Assembly (NCBI RefSeq): GCF_002025705.1
Contig: NZ_CP018846.1
Coordinates: forward strand, 2,285,501 to 2,349,500
From: Pseudomonas putida
GTDB taxonomy: Bacteria > Pseudomonadota > Gammaproteobacteria > Pseudomonadales > Pseudomonadaceae
Direction of reading: 5' to 3'
DNA length: 64,000 bases
Shown in pieces: positions 42,652 to 52,554 of the stretch (positions within the stretch are counted from its first letter, which is position 1; the number at the start of each line of letters is the position of its first letter). The notes beneath the pieces were generated by a model that saw nothing but the letters and a program-made list of their open reading frames with translations, ran no database searches and was not told the DNA's origin. A program made the position numbers and the translations under genes.

Positions 42652-43464
42652 TCAACTCAACTCAAGCCAGATCGGCGCATGGTCCGAAGGTTTTTCCATC
42701 CCGCGCAGCTCATAGTCCACACCGGCTGCCTTGATCCGCGGCACCAGGGCCTGGGAGGCCATGATCAGGTCGATGCGCAGCCCGCGCTTGGGTTCGTCCT
42801 CGAAGCCGCGGCTGCGGTAGTCGAACCAGCTGAAGCGGTCGGCCACTTCCGGGTGCAGGTGGCGGAAACTGTCTACCAGGCCCCAGCCCTTGAGGCGCTC
42901 CATCCACTCGCGCTCTTCTGGCAGGAAGCTGCACTTGCCGGTCTTCAACCAGCGCTTGGCGTTGTCCGGGCCGATGCCGATGTCGCAGTCCTGGGGCGAG
43001 ATGTTCATGTCGCCCATCACCAGTACCGGCTGGTCGTTCTTGAACTGCCCTTCGAGCAGCGCTTGCAGGTCGCTGTAGAAGCGCTGCTTGGCCGGGAACT
43101 TGGTCGGGTGGTCGCGGCTTTCGCCCTGCGGGAAGTAGCCGTTCATGACCGTGATCGGGTTGCCGTCGGCATCGGCGAAGGTGCCCCAGATGAAGCGGCG
43201 CTGGGCATCTTCCTCATCCGTGGCAAAGCCTTTGAACAGGCTCAACGGCGCCTGGCGCGAGAGCAGGGCGACGCCATAGTGGCCCTTCTGGCCGTGGTAG
43301 TGCACGTGGTAGCCCAGGGCCTGGACATCGGCCAGGGGGAACTGATCGTCGCTGACCTTGGTTTCCTGCAGGCCGATCACGTCCGGCTGGTGCTTTTCGA
43401 TCAGCGCCGCCAGCTGGTGCGGGCGGGCCCGCAGGCCGTTGATGTTGAAACAGACGATCTTCAT
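42652..43464 (-). CDS. xthA: Exodeoxyribonuclease III
   Basis: A 270-residue AP endonuclease/3'-exonuclease of base-excision repair. It starts [20 protein letters not shown], with catalytic Glu in [23 protein letters not shown], and the terminal YRSRGFE and [10 protein letters not shown] blocks carrying catalytic Asp and His. Length is normal. Transcribed alone on the minus strand. Confidence 0.96.
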   Translation of the reverse strand: MKIVCFNINGLRARPHQLAALIEKHQPDVIGLQETKVSDDQFPLADVQALGYHVHYHGQKGHYGVALLSRQAPLSLFKGFATDEEDAQRRFIWGTFADADGNPITVMNGYFPQGESRDHPTKFPAKQRFYSDLQALLEGQFKNDQPVLVMGDMNISPQDCDIGIGPDNAKRWLKTGKCSFLPEEREWMERLKGWGLVDSFRHLHPEVADRFSWFDYRSRGFEDEPKRGLRIDLIMASQALVPRIKAAGVDYELRGMEKPSDHAPIWLELS

Positions 43465-43628
43465 GGAAAGACAATCCTGGTAAAAGGCCGGATGCTAGCC
43501 GACATCGGCGTTCATCACCAGCATGGCAGCCTCGTTCAGGCACTGCTAACGTGCTGGTGGAGGTGAACGATGCGCAGTGGAGCACCTCCAAGGCACTGAA
43601 TATGCCCTTTCCAGGAGGACTGCCCGCC

Positions 43629-44279
43629 ATGCTCGAAGCCACTGCCGCCCAGGCACGTATCTGCACGCTCGATGACGGCTACAGCCGTGAAGCGCGCTCG
43701 CTGCTGTACAACGCCTACCGGCACGAACCGACCTTTGCCTATATCTTCGAGGGCCAGCGGCCAGGCTACGAACGCCGGCTACGGGTGATGGTGCGCGAGT
43801 GGGTGCGCCAGCACTTCTATCTGCAGCTGCCGGCCATCGGCCTGCTGCTGGAAGATCGGCTGATCGCCCTGGCCCTGATCGTGCCGCCGCAACGCCGCCT
43901 GGGTGTGGCCGACAGCTGGGCCTGGCGCTTGCGCATGCTGCTAGGTACCGGCCAGCGTTGTACCCGGCGTTACATGGATTACCAGGCAGCGCTGGCCAGC
44001 TGCCTGCCGACCGGGCAGGTGCACATGCTGCCGCTGCTGGGCGTGCATCCACAGTTTCGTGGTCACCACTACGGTGAACAATTGTTACAAGCTGTTCATG
44101 ACTGGTGCGCGGAAGACCCCAATACCCAGGGTGTGGTGCTGGACTCTGGCAACGAGCATTACCTGGCCTTTTACGCGCGCCAGGGCTACGAAGAGATTGG
44201 CGAGGTGGCTGTAGGGCCAATCCGGGAACGGGTGTTTTTTCATCCCAATCCGGTGTCATCCATGTCATCAATTGCCTGA
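43629..44279 (+). CDS. GNAT-family N-acetyltransferase
   Basis: A 216-residue acetyltransferase. The acetyl-CoA-binding motif A is HMLPLLGVHPQFRGHHYGEQ followed by LLQAVHDWC, and NEHYLAFYARQGYEEIGE is motif B. CCAGGAGGA precedes the ATG at 43629 with nine-base spacing; longer in-frame starts at 43551 or 43602 are possible. A terminator-like hairpin follows. Substrate unknown. Confidence 0.88.
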   Translation: MLEATAAQARICTLDDGYSREARSLLYNAYRHEPTFAYIFEGQRPGYERRLRVMVREWVRQHFYLQLPAIGLLLEDRLIALALIVPPQRRLGVADSWAWRLRMLLGTGQRCTRRYMDYQAALASCLPTGQVHMLPLLGVHPQFRGHHYGEQLLQAVHDWCAEDPNTQGVVLDSGNEHYLAFYARQGYEEIGEVAVGPIRERVFFHPNPVSSMSSIA

Positions 44280-44287
44280 AGTGGGCC

Positions 44288-44314
44288 GCCAGGCGCCTCC
44301 CTTGAGCGCCTGGC
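44288..44314 (+). terminator. Hairpin terminator between GNAT and tamA
   Basis: A nine-base GC-rich stem (GCCAGGCGC with GCGCCTGGC) and nine-base loop lies 8 bases after the GNAT stop. The T tract is weak. Confidence 0.6.
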
Positions 44315-44332
44315 TCTGGTAGCATGCGCCGC

Positions 44333-46075
44333 ATGACGTATTCAGGAAGACTAATCTGGGGCCTGGCTTTCTGGGCCGCCAGTTTCGCAGCATGGGGCCA
44401 GAGCGAGTTGCTGGTGAAGGTAAAACCAGCCAACAAGGAGCTCAAGGCCAATGTCGAAGGCTATATCGGTAACCTTGGTGACCGCGATGAAGAAGCGCTG
44501 CTGCGTTTCAGTCGCGGGGCTCAGGAGCAGGCGCGCAAGGCCGCGCAGGCACTTGGCTACTATCAGGCGCAGGTCGACACCGAAGTCAAACCGCCTGCCA
44601 AGGCTGATCAATCCCCCCAACTGATCATCAAGATCGACCCCGGTGAGCCTGTGCGCCTGCGCAACGTGACTGTGCGCATCGAAGGGCCGGCCAGCGAGAT
44701 GAAGGCCTTTCGCGTGCCTGACAGCAGGGCATTACGGCCGGGCGAGCAGCTCAACCATGGCCTGTACGAGGATGCCAAACGGCTGATCCAGAACCAGGCT
44801 TCGCGTTATGGCTTCTTCAGTGGCCACTTCACGCGCCAGCGTCTGGCCGTCGACCCGCAGGCGGGCGTGGCCGACATCGAACTGGTTTACCAGAGTGGCC
44901 CGCGCTATCGCCTCGGGGCAGTGAAATTCAGCGGTGACACGCCGCTGGACGAAGACCTGCTGCAACGCATGGTCTCGTTCAAGCCCGGCACGCCTTACGA
45001 TTCCGAACTGATCGCCGGGCTCAACAACGACCTGCAGTCGAGTGGCTATTTTGAAGGTGTGCGGGTCGATGCCGCACCCACTGCGGCGGTCGGTGAAGAC
45101 ATCCCCGTGGATGTACGCCTCGAAACCCGCAAACCACGCACCATGGGCCTCGGCCTGGGCTTTTCGACCGACGTCGGCCCGCGCGGCAAGGCCAACTGGA
45201 CGCGGCACTGGGTCAACCCGCAAGGGCACAGTTATGGCTGGGAGACCGAGCTGTCGGCACCGCGGCAAAACGTCGGTCTGTGGTATGACGTGCCCCTCGA
45301 TCCGCCCCTGACCGACAAACTGCGCTTCGCCGGCGGCTACCAGAACGAAGAAATCGCCGGCACCGACACCCTCAGCAAGCTGCTGACCGTCGGCCCGGAG
45401 TGGCACAGCAAGCTGCCCAGCGGCTGGCAGCGGGTGATCTCGCTCAAGTATCAGCGCGAAGAATATCGCCTGGGCGATGACTCGGGGCTGAGCAACCTGT
45501 TGATGCCGGGTGTGAGTTTTTCATACCTGCGCAGTGACAACCGCATCGACCCGCACAACGGCTACCGCTTGCAGTTCGACACCCAGGTGGCCAAGGAAGG
45601 GCTGATGTCCGACACCAACCTGTTGCATGGCAATGTCCTGCTCAAGGGCCTGACCACCCTCGGCCACAACCACCGCTTCCTCGGCCGGGTGCAGTTTGGT
45701 GGCAGTGCCACCAACGGCTACAAGAACAACATTCCACCGTCGCTGCGCTTCTTCGCCGGTGGTGACCAGAGCGTGCGCGGCTACGACTACCAGACCCTGT
45801 CGCCGAAGAACAGCGATGGCGACCGTATCGGTGGCCGTTACCTGGTCGCGGGCAGTGTCGAGTACCAGTACTCGCTGGCCGAAAAATGGCGGGTGGCAAC
45901 CTTCATCGACCAGGGCAACGCGTTCAACACCCTGGAGCTGCCAAGCCTCAAGACCGGGGTCGGTATCGGTGTGCGCTGGGTGTCGCCGGTAGGGCCGCTG
46001 CGCCTGGACCTGGCCAAGGCGCTCGATGACGACGGCGGAATTCGCCTGCACTTCTCCATGGGGCCCGAGCTGTGA
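44333..46075 (+). CDS. tamA: Translocation and assembly module outer-membrane protein TamA
   Basis: A 580-residue BamA-superfamily outer-membrane protein. A signal peptide (SFAAWGQ) is followed by three POTRA domains (about residues 25-265; RYGFFSGHFTRQRLAVDPQA, RLGAVKFSGDTPL), then a 16-strand beta-barrel with FFAGGDQSVRGYDYQTLSPK, the conserved RGY/F loop. It ends LHFSMGPEL. An ATG three codons upstream (44324) is also possible. It is coupled to tamB by an overlapping TGATG. Confidence 0.94.
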   Translation: MTYSGRLIWGLAFWAASFAAWGQSELLVKVKPANKELKANVEGYIGNLGDRDEEALLRFSRGAQEQARKAAQALGYYQAQVDTEVKPPAKADQSPQLIIKIDPGEPVRLRNVTVRIEGPASEMKAFRVPDSRALRPGEQLNHGLYEDAKRLIQNQASRYGFFSGHFTRQRLAVDPQAGVADIELVYQSGPRYRLGAVKFSGDTPLDEDLLQRMVSFKPGTPYDSELIAGLNNDLQSSGYFEGVRVDAAPTAAVGEDIPVDVRLETRKPRTMGLGLGFSTDVGPRGKANWTRHWVNPQGHSYGWETELSAPRQNVGLWYDVPLDPPLTDKLRFAGGYQNEEIAGTDTLSKLLTVGPEWHSKLPSGWQRVISLKYQREEYRLGDDSGLSNLLMPGVSFSYLRSDNRIDPHNGYRLQFDTQVAKEGLMSDTNLLHGNVLLKGLTTLGHNHRFLGRVQFGGSATNGYKNNIPPSLRFFAGGDQSVRGYDYQTLSPKNSDGDRIGGRYLVAGSVEYQYSLAEKWRVATFIDQGNAFNTLELPSLKTGVGIGVRWVSPVGPLRLDLAKALDDDGGIRLHFSMGPEL

Positions 46076-49000
46076 TGCGTGTGTTCAAATTCATTCTGCT
46101 GGGCATGCTCGGCAGTGTGCTGCTGGTGGCCCTGGCCCTGGGCCTGTTGCTGGGGACCGAAAGCGGCAGCCGTTGGGCACTGGGCCGCGTACCTGGGCTG
46201 ACCTTCGACGATTTCCAGGGGCGCCTGGCGGGCACCTGGCAGGCCAGCCGTTTGAGCTGGGTCGACGGCGGCAACCGGGTTGAAGTCGAGGCACCGTTGC
46301 TCAACTGGTCGCCCGCTTGCCTGCTGCGGGCCACGCTGTGTATCGAGCAACTGCATGCACGGCGCGTCGACATGGCGTTTGCGCCAAGTAACGAGCCGGC
46401 CGAGAGCGGCCCTGTACAACTGCCGACGCTGCGCTTGCCGCTGGCTATCGAAGTGGGCGAGGTCAAGGTTGGCCAGTTGCGCCTGGATGGCAGCGACCTG
46501 CTGGGGGACCTGCATCTGGCGGCGCACTGGAATGCAACTGGCCTGCGCGTCGACAGCCTGCAGCTGCAACGTGACGATCTGCGTGTGGATGTGCAGGGTG
46601 ACCTGCAGCCTGAGGGCGACTGGCCGCTGCAACTGCAAGGGCAAGTGCAGTTGCCGGCGGTGGAGGGTAAGGCCTGGCAACTGGCGCTGAACGCCAAGGG
46701 CGAACTGCAGAAGTCCCTCATCCTCGACGCCACCAGCAGCGGCTACCTTGATGCCCGCCTGAGCGGAACGGTACAGGCCCTTGCCGAACACCTGCCGGCG
46801 AAACTGCAGATTCGCTCTGATGCCTTCAAACCAACGGCTTCGCTGCCCGACACGTTGCAGTTGAATCAGCTCGTGCTGGATGCCCAGGGTGATCTGCTCA
46901 AGGGCTATCAACTGTCCGGCACCGCCAGCTTGCCGGCCGAACAGGCACCGATCGCCCTGGCGCTGGCCGGCAAGGTGGACGCCAAGGGCGCCAAGCTGGA
47001 TGCCTTGGACCTGACGGCCAGCGATAACCAGCGCGTAAAGCTGCAGGCCAGTGCTGACTGGCAGCAAGGCCTGAAGGCTGACGCGCAGCTCGACTGGCAG
47101 GATTTCCCATGGCTGCGCCTGTACCCGCTCGAAACTCCGCCGCAAGTGACACTCAAGCGGTTCAATGCCCAGGTGCAATACCGCGATGGCAACTACAACG
47201 GCACCTTCAACGGTGACCTCGACGGCCCGGCAGGTGCGTTCACCCTGGCCAGCCCGTTCGAAGGTGACCTGGGCCAGGTGCGCCTGCCACAGCTGGCGCT
47301 GACTGCCGGGCAGGGCAAGGCGGCTGGCAGTGTTGCAGTGAGTTTCGCCGATACCCTGGCGTGGGACGTCGACCTGCAACTGTCGGCCCTGGACCCTGCC
47401 TACTGGCTCGCCGAGCTGCCCGGGACCCTGGCGGGGCCGTTGCGCAGCAAGGGTGAAATGAAAGGTGAACAGCTCAGCCTGGATGCCCAGCTCGACCTCA
47501 AGGGGCGCCTGCGCGGGCAACCGGCGGTGCTCAAGGTCGAGGCGCAAGGTGCCGGGCAGAACTGGACACTTGGCGCCTTGGCCGTGCAACTGGGTGATAA
47601 CCGTATCAATGGCAGCGGCAGCCTGCAGCAGCGCCTGGCCGGGCGTGTCGACCTCGACTTGCCGCGGCTGGGCCAGCTGTGGCCGAGGCTACAAGGGCAG
47701 GTCAAGGGCCGTCTGGACGTCAGCGGTACGCTGAACGCGCCGCAGGGCAACCTGACCTTGCAGGGCCAGCAACTGGCACAGGAAGAAAACCGCATCCAGC
47801 GGCTTGACCTGGAGGCGCGCCTGGACAGCGCCCAGCGCGGGGTGCTTGATCTCAAGGCCAACGGTATCCGCCTGGGCGACACGCTGTTGGGGACCTTGCA
47901 GGCCAATGGCAAGGGTGACATTCGTCAGCAGGCACTGACCTTGGCCCTGGATGGCCCACAGCTCAAGCTTGACCTGGGCCTGGATGGCCAGTTGAACAAA
48001 GGCGACTGGCGCGGCCGCCTGGCCAGCGGCAGGATCCAGGCTGGCGGCCAGGACTGGCAGTTGCAGGCGCCGGCCCGCCTGCAGCGGCTGGCAAGTGGGC
48101 AACTGGATTTCGGCGCCCATTGCTGGCGCTCTGGCCAGGCCAGCCTGTGCGGCGAGGACCAGCGCCTGGCGCCCGAGCCGCGCCTGCGCTATCACCTCAA
48201 GCAGTTCCCGCTGGACAGCCTGGCACAATGGCTGCCAAAGGACTTCGCCTGGCAGGGTATGCTCAATGCCGACGTGAACCTGGATATCCCGGCCAGTGGC
48301 CCGAAAGGCACCGTTAGTGTCGATGCCAGTGGTGGCACGTTGCGCGTTCGTGACAAGGGTCACTGGATCGACTTCCCTTATCAGAGCTTGCGTCTGGAAA
48401 GCACCCTGGCGCCACGCCGGGTCGATACACGGCTGAACTTTCGCGGCGAACGCCTGGGCGAGTTGAGCCTGAACACGCGCCTCGACCCGCTGGGCAAGGG
48501 CAAACCGCTGTCGGGTGACTTCCGCCTGGCCGGGCTGGACCTGTCTATCGCCCGTCCTTTCGTGCCGATGGTCGAACGCCTGACGGGGCAATTGAATGGT
48601 AGTGGGCGCCTGACAGGCACCTTGCTTGCGCCTCAGGTCAACGGCAACCTGATGCTCAGCGGTGGCGAGGTCAGCGGTGCCGAGTTGCCGATCAGCCTGC
48701 AGGAACTGTCGCTGCAGGCCTCTATCGCCGGCGAGCAGGTGCAGCTCAACGGAGGCTGGCGCAGCGGCGATACCGGGCGCGGCCAGCTCAACGGCCACCT
48801 GACCTGGGGCCAGGCATTGGGCATGGACCTGCGCCTGCAGGGGCAGCAGTTGCCCGTGACGGTCGAGCCCTATGCCACGCTCGAAGTCGCGCCAGACCTT
48901 AACCTGCGCCTGATCGACGACAAACTGGCGGTGACCGGCAAAGTGCTGGTGCCCAAAGGCAAGATCACCGTGCGCGAGTTGCCACCCTCGACCGTCAAGG

Positions 49001-49746
49001 TATCGGATGACACGGTGATCGTCGGCCACCAGACCGAAGAGGGCAAACCACCCATGGCGATGGCCATGGACATTGATGTGGTCGTGGGGCAGGACAAGCT
49101 TTCGTTCAGCGGCTTCGGCTTGACCGCCAACCTGCTCGGCCATGTGCACATTGGCGACAACATGGACACCCGTGGTGAGCTGAGCCTGGCCGATGGCCGC
49201 TACCGTGCCTACGGCCAGCGCCTGACCATTCGCCGCGCCCGGCTGCTGTTCGCCGGGCCGATCGATCAGCCTTATCTGGATATCGAGGCCATCCGCAAGG
49301 TAGACGATGTGATTGCCGGTATTCGCCTGAGTGGCAGTGCCGAGCAGCCGAATACCACAGTGTTCTCGGAACCGGCCATGAGCCAGGAGCAGGCGCTGTC
49401 CTATCTGGTGCTGGGGCGCCCGCTGGGGACCTCGGGGGAAGACAACAATATGCTTGCCGAAGCGGCATTGGGCCTGGGCCTGGCGGGCAGTGCCGGGATT
49501 ACCGGCAGCCTGGCATCCGGCTTGGGGATCGATGACTTCCAGCTGGACACCGAAGGCTCCGGTAACAGCACAAGCGTGGTGGCCAGTGGCAACCTGACCG
49601 AGAAGCTCAGCTTGCGCTATGGGGTGGGGGTGTTCGAGCCTGCCAATACCATTGCGTTGCGCTATAAGTTGAGCAAGAAGGTGTATCTGGAGGCCGCCAG
49701 TGGGCTGGCAAGTTCTCTGGATATCTTCTACAAACGCGACTTCTGA
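46075..49746 (+). CDS. tamB: Translocation and assembly module inner-membrane protein TamB
   Basis: A 1223-residue AsmA-like protein that spans the periplasm and works with TamA in outer-membrane protein insertion and phospholipid transport. It has an N-terminal membrane anchor (FILLGMLGSVLLVALALGLL), long beta-rich repeats, and a C-terminal TamB/DUF490 domain (DTRGELSLADGRYRAYGQRL; SYLVLGRPLGTSG). The start is the ATG at 46075 in a TGATG overlap or the GTG just before it. Its stop is only six bases from the convergent DUF2589 gene. Confidence 0.95.
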   Translation: MRVFKFILLGMLGSVLLVALALGLLLGTESGSRWALGRVPGLTFDDFQGRLAGTWQASRLSWVDGGNRVEVEAPLLNWSPACLLRATLCIEQLHARRVDMAFAPSNEPAESGPVQLPTLRLPLAIEVGEVKVGQLRLDGSDLLGDLHLAAHWNATGLRVDSLQLQRDDLRVDVQGDLQPEGDWPLQLQGQVQLPAVEGKAWQLALNAKGELQKSLILDATSSGYLDARLSGTVQALAEHLPAKLQIRSDAFKPTASLPDTLQLNQLVLDAQGDLLKGYQLSGTASLPAEQAPIALALAGKVDAKGAKLDALDLTASDNQRVKLQASADWQQGLKADAQLDWQDFPWLRLYPLETPPQVTLKRFNAQVQYRDGNYNGTFNGDLDGPAGAFTLASPFEGDLGQVRLPQLALTAGQGKAAGSVAVSFADTLAWDVDLQLSALDPAYWLAELPGTLAGPLRSKGEMKGEQLSLDAQLDLKGRLRGQPAVLKVEAQGAGQNWTLGALAVQLGDNRINGSGSLQQRLAGRVDLDLPRLGQLWPRLQGQVKGRLDVSGTLNAPQGNLTLQGQQLAQEENRIQRLDLEARLDSAQRGVLDLKANGIRLGDTLLGTLQANGKGDIRQQALTLALDGPQLKLDLGLDGQLNKGDWRGRLASGRIQAGGQDWQLQAPARLQRLASGQLDFGAHCWRSGQASLCGEDQRLAPEPRLRYHLKQFPLDSLAQWLPKDFAWQGMLNADVNLDIPASGPKGTVSVDASGGTLRVRDKGHWIDFPYQSLRLESTLAPRRVDTRLNFRGERLGELSLNTRLDPLGKGKPLSGDFRLAGLDLSIARPFVPMVERLTGQLNGSGRLTGTLLAPQVNGNLMLSGGEVSGAELPISLQELSLQASIAGEQVQLNGGWRSGDTGRGQLNGHLTWGQALGMDLRLQGQQLPVTVEPYATLEVAPDLNLRLIDDKLAVTGKVLVPKGKITVRELPPSTVKVSDDTVIVGHQTEEGKPPMAMAMDIDVVVGQDKLSFSGFGLTANLLGHVHIGDNMDTRGELSLADGRYRAYGQRLTIRRARLLFAGPIDQPYLDIEAIRKVDDVIAGIRLSGSAEQPNTTVFSEPAMSQEQALSYLVLGRPLGTSGEDNNMLAEAALGLGLAGSAGITGSLASGLGIDDFQLDTEGSGNSTSVVASGNLTEKLSLRYGVGVFEPANTIALRYKLSKKVYLEAASGLASSLDIFYKRDF

Positions 49747-49752
49747 GGGGCG

Positions 49753-50310
49753 TCAGCGTACGGTGGCGGCCTCGACGAACTCGTTGATTTCGGCAGGTGC
49801 AGGCGTGTCAGGCTTGCGTATGGGCGTGATCAGCTTGGTGTACTCCTCGATCAGGCGGTTGAGCGCCTCGGGTGGTTCGCTGGCATGAAACTGCATGCGT
49901 ATCTGCACTTCGTCAGGGTCCCGGGCTTCGCCCTGGCGGCCCTGCGCGCCGATCGTCACCTTGAAGCTGGCAGCGCTGGCCTGTTCACATTCCTCACGTA
50001 GAGCGCGCAGCCCCTCAGTAGCGTTTACTCGTACCGAAAGGTCCACCTGCATGCGCTCCAGGGTCAGGCCTTTTGGCGCTACCAAGGCGAACAGTGGCAC
50101 CCGCATCACGTGCCTGTCGTCCATCGCTACCTCGACCATCTTGGCCTTCATCGGGCTCCCTAGTGCCTGGGTGTCGCAGTCGAAGAACTGGTCGAACAGG
50201 TTGATGTACTGCTGCGCAATCAGGCTGTTGGTGGCAGCAGCGGCCTCTTGAAGGCCGCGGGTAATATCGCGCAGGTCGAGGGCGGTCATGGGGGCTGGTG
50301 GGTTGTCCAA
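49753..50310 (-). CDS. DUF2589-family protein, second copy
   Basis: A protein of about 185 residues resembling DUF2589. It has ALDLRDITRGLQEAAAATNS near the start, a central VEVAMDDRHVMRVPLFALVA segment, and VQIRMQFHASEPPEALNRLI near the end, matching its neighbour in layout (N-terminal helix, beta-strands, and a PPEA-x-x-R/RLI tail). I chose a TTG start at 50310 because AGGAG lies eight bases upstream; the ATG at 50289 is the alternative. It is last in a Mor-like/DUF2589/DUF2589 operon. DUF2589 has no known function. Confidence 0.7.
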   Translation of the reverse strand: MDNPPAPMTALDLRDITRGLQEAAAATNSLIAQQYINLFDQFFDCDTQALGSPMKAKMVEVAMDDRHVMRVPLFALVAPKGLTLERMQVDLSVRVNATEGLRALREECEQASAASFKVTIGAQGRQGEARDPDEVQIRMQFHASEPPEALNRLIEEYTKLITPIRKPDTPAPAEINEFVEAATVR

Positions 50311-50383
50311 GGGGCGGGCTCCTGAGGCAGCAAGAGGCCCCGCTGGCAGGTGCGGGGCGAACAATCACGTAGCGGGATGACAA

Positions 50384-51046
50384 TCAATCGATAGTGGGAC
50401 TCTTGCCAGCATTACTTTCTATGGCAGGTGGGGTCTTGAGGGTGTCAGCCTGGGAAATCGACTCCTGGCTGTCCAAGGTTGAGGACTTGACCACGGTCGG
50501 CTTGGTGGCGGCTTCGGTGAGGAAATCGATCACCCGCATCATGGCTTCTGGTGGATCCTGGCGACGCAGTGAGGTATTGAACGCATAGCGTGCCCGGGTA
50601 TCGGTCTTGCGGGTTTGCGTGGACTTGCTGCTGATGCTGCCTTTCACATCCAGCTTGAAAGGGCCCCAGCCCAATGAGGCAGCCATCTCGCCACTTTTGC
50701 TGGATTCGCTGAAGTCTTCGGCCATCTGGCTGATGGTCATCTCGAATTCGACGTTGCCTTCATCGATGGAGATGTTCGGGTGGGTGATGGCTGCCAGCAG
50801 CGGCACCTTCATGGACTTGCTGACGACGCCTTTGTACTCGCCTTGTTCGTCAACGATGGTTTCGTCGTAGTCGAACTGGATGGCAACCGCTTTGCCGTCC
50901 TGTACGCACACCTGCATGAGGAAATCCGCATAGGATTTGCTGGCAGTCACCTGCGCCTGGACCATGGCCTGCAGCGGCGCAGCGATCATGCGGTCCATGG
51001 GCAAGGCATTGACGACCGAGCCGATGAGGCTGTTGTCGATGGACAT
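50384..51046 (-). CDS. DUF2589-family protein, first copy
   Basis: A 220-residue protein with the DUF2589 pattern: NALPMDRMIAAPLQAMVQAQ at the N terminus, then FLMQVCVQDGKAVAIQFDYD, KSMKVPLLAAITHPNISIDE and a KLDVKGSISSKSTQTRKTDT segment. It ends in a Ser/Thr/Lys-rich tail. There is no signal peptide or membrane segment. It lies 64 bases after the Mor-like gene and 73 bases before its paralogue. Function unknown. Confidence 0.82.
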   Translation of the reverse strand: MSIDNSLIGSVVNALPMDRMIAAPLQAMVQAQVTASKSYADFLMQVCVQDGKAVAIQFDYDETIVDEQGEYKGVVSKSMKVPLLAAITHPNISIDEGNVEFEMTISQMAEDFSESSKSGEMAASLGWGPFKLDVKGSISSKSTQTRKTDTRARYAFNTSLRRQDPPEAMMRVIDFLTEAATKPTVVKSSTLDSQESISQADTLKTPPAIESNAGKSPTID

Positions 51047-51110
51047 GATGGTCTTCTCTTATCTCAAGGGTTGGGGGGCGGCCGCTACGGGCGGCCGAGG
51101 GTGAGTGCCG

Positions 51111-51491
51111 TCAGCGAGCGCATTGCTCCTGACGGCGAATGTTGCCGATCTGGCGCAGGCTCAGGCCGTATTTGTTGGCCAGCAGGCTGCGTGACAGGCC
51201 GTTGGCGCTTTCTTTCTGGATCTGCAGGTTGCGAAGCTGGCGCAGGAAATGGTCTGCCTTGGGAATTTCCAGGGCCACGCCGGCAAAGCGTTTGATCAAG
51301 GCATCGAGGGCATCGGCCGGGAGTACGTCGGCGAGCTTGGTGCGCTCTCGATATTTAGGTATGTACTTGGGCCTGCCGCCGTAGGCACAGGTCATCTGGT
51401 AGGCGTTTTCAAGGCCGATGCATTCGATCAGGGCCTGCAACGAATGCGGTAACTGGCCGATGTCGATGGAGGTGAGATCTGGCAGTTCCAT
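51111..51491 (-). CDS. Mor-like transcription activator
   Basis: A 126-residue protein of the phage-Mu Mor/C activator type. Helical dimerisation residues about 15-75 (ALIECIGLENAYQMTCAYGG, RPKYIPKY) precede a C-terminal HTH (ANGLSRSLLANKYGLSLRQI). GAGGAAG precedes the ATG at 51491; the longer frame adds a non-family leader. No other phage genes are near, so it appears domesticated and probably controls the two DUF2589 genes behind it. Confidence 0.82.
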   Translation of the reverse strand: MELPDLTSIDIGQLPHSLQALIECIGLENAYQMTCAYGGRPKYIPKYRERTKLADVLPADALDALIKRFAGVALEIPKADHFLRQLRNLQIQKESANGLSRSLLANKYGLSLRQIGNIRRQEQCAR

Positions 51492-51722
51492 ATGAGACTT
51501 CCTCGCGGTTGATGGGGCGCGATGCCTGTAGTTGGCATGGGGGAATTCTCGGGGAGCGATGAAACTGTCGCTAGGCGCCAAGTGGGCTGGCAGTTGTAGC
51601 TTCGATGAGCAGGGCTTGCAGGCAACGATGTCGCGCGGTGTAGGACGATGCCTCATTGCTGCCGTGCAGGCCCGATTTCACGTTGGGTTGCTTTTCCACC
51701 GTGCAGCTAAGTGCCGGCCCCC

Positions 51723-52181
51723 TTATTTGCATGGATAACTGTTCAGCAGGCTTGCTCCACTCAGGTTGGCGTGCGCTTTACTTGCCTGTGCCTGCGGCAG
51801 GGAGCGCCAGTCGATGATCAGGCAAAGGCTGTACAACGGCTGCTCATCGAGCATGCCGATGACCCTGTCAGGAAAGGTGCGCCGATAGCGGGCAAGGGTA
51901 CTGTTCACGGTCTCGACCTGATCCGCGCGCGCCAAGGTCTGCCGAGCCAGTTCTGGTAGCAGCGGATGGGGGATGGTGAAGTAGGCATGGCTGGACGCGG
52001 CCTTGAAGTGCCCGGCATCGCGGGTTCTTTGCCAAAGCTGTTGCCATTGGCTACTGCCTGCTTGGCCAGCCAGCTGGCTGCCTAGCTGGAGCAATTGTTC
52101 GGGCGGTGTCTGGCGGGTGTCCAGGGCATGAGTGGCAAGTGCGGGGGTGAGCAGCATGATGAACAGCGCGAAATTGCGCAT
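51723..52181 (-). CDS. Secreted hypothetical protein, 152 residues
   Basis: A small exported protein with signal peptide MRNFALFIMLLTPALATHA. The mature part is helical and rich in Gln, Leu and Ala (PPEQLLQLGSQLAGQAGSSQ; HPLLPELARQTLARADQVET) and ends in LNSYPCK. No known domain is recognised. The 231 bases between its stop and the Mor-like start hold no visible feature apart from the upstream region of the Mor-like gene. Confidence 0.75.
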   Translation of the reverse strand: MRNFALFIMLLTPALATHALDTRQTPPEQLLQLGSQLAGQAGSSQWQQLWQRTRDAGHFKAASSHAYFTIPHPLLPELARQTLARADQVETVNSTLARYRRTFPDRVIGMLDEQPLYSLCLIIDWRSLPQAQASKAHANLSGASLLNSYPCK

Positions 52182-52330
52182 GGTGCCTCCAGCATGGATT
52201 GGGGAGACCCAATGCTTTCAGGCCGGGTTCGCCCTGCTAAGCAGGAAATGCAGCGCCGCAAGCCATGGCCGTTGTATCATTGCGCCTGCTCATTGCGAGC
52301 CAAATGCCCCCGATGTTGAAGGATTTTTCG

Positions 52331-52519
52331 ATGACACACGTGCAGCGCCTCAAATACTCGCTTCTGATCATCCTGGTGGTTCTGGGCCTCATGCTGGGCC
52401 TGTCGCATCTGCAGAAGCAAGGCACGATCAGTGAACAGACCTTCCAGATGCTGGCCATTGCCATTGCCGTGGTCGTAGTCGTGATCAACGGGATTCTGCG
52501 GCGCAAGGTCAAACCCTGA
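52331..52519 (+). CDS. Small membrane protein, 62 residues
   Basis: A 62-residue protein with two hydrophobic segments (YSLLIILVVLGLMLGLSHL and MLAIAIAVVVVVINGIL) and a basic C terminus (RRKVKP). AAGGA lies about 10 bases before the ATG at 52331; an ATG at 52313 is possible. Unknown function. Confidence 0.65.
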   Translation: MTHVQRLKYSLLIILVVLGLMLGLSHLQKQGTISEQTFQMLAIAIAVVVVVINGILRRKVKP

Positions 52520-52554
52520 CGGCTGCCGGCCGGCCACGCCAGGCCGGCCTTCAG

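Noticed and set aside
51111..51491. A prophage around the Mor-like gene
   Set aside because: No integrase, capsid, tail or lysis genes are present; neighbours are tamB and housekeeping-type genes.
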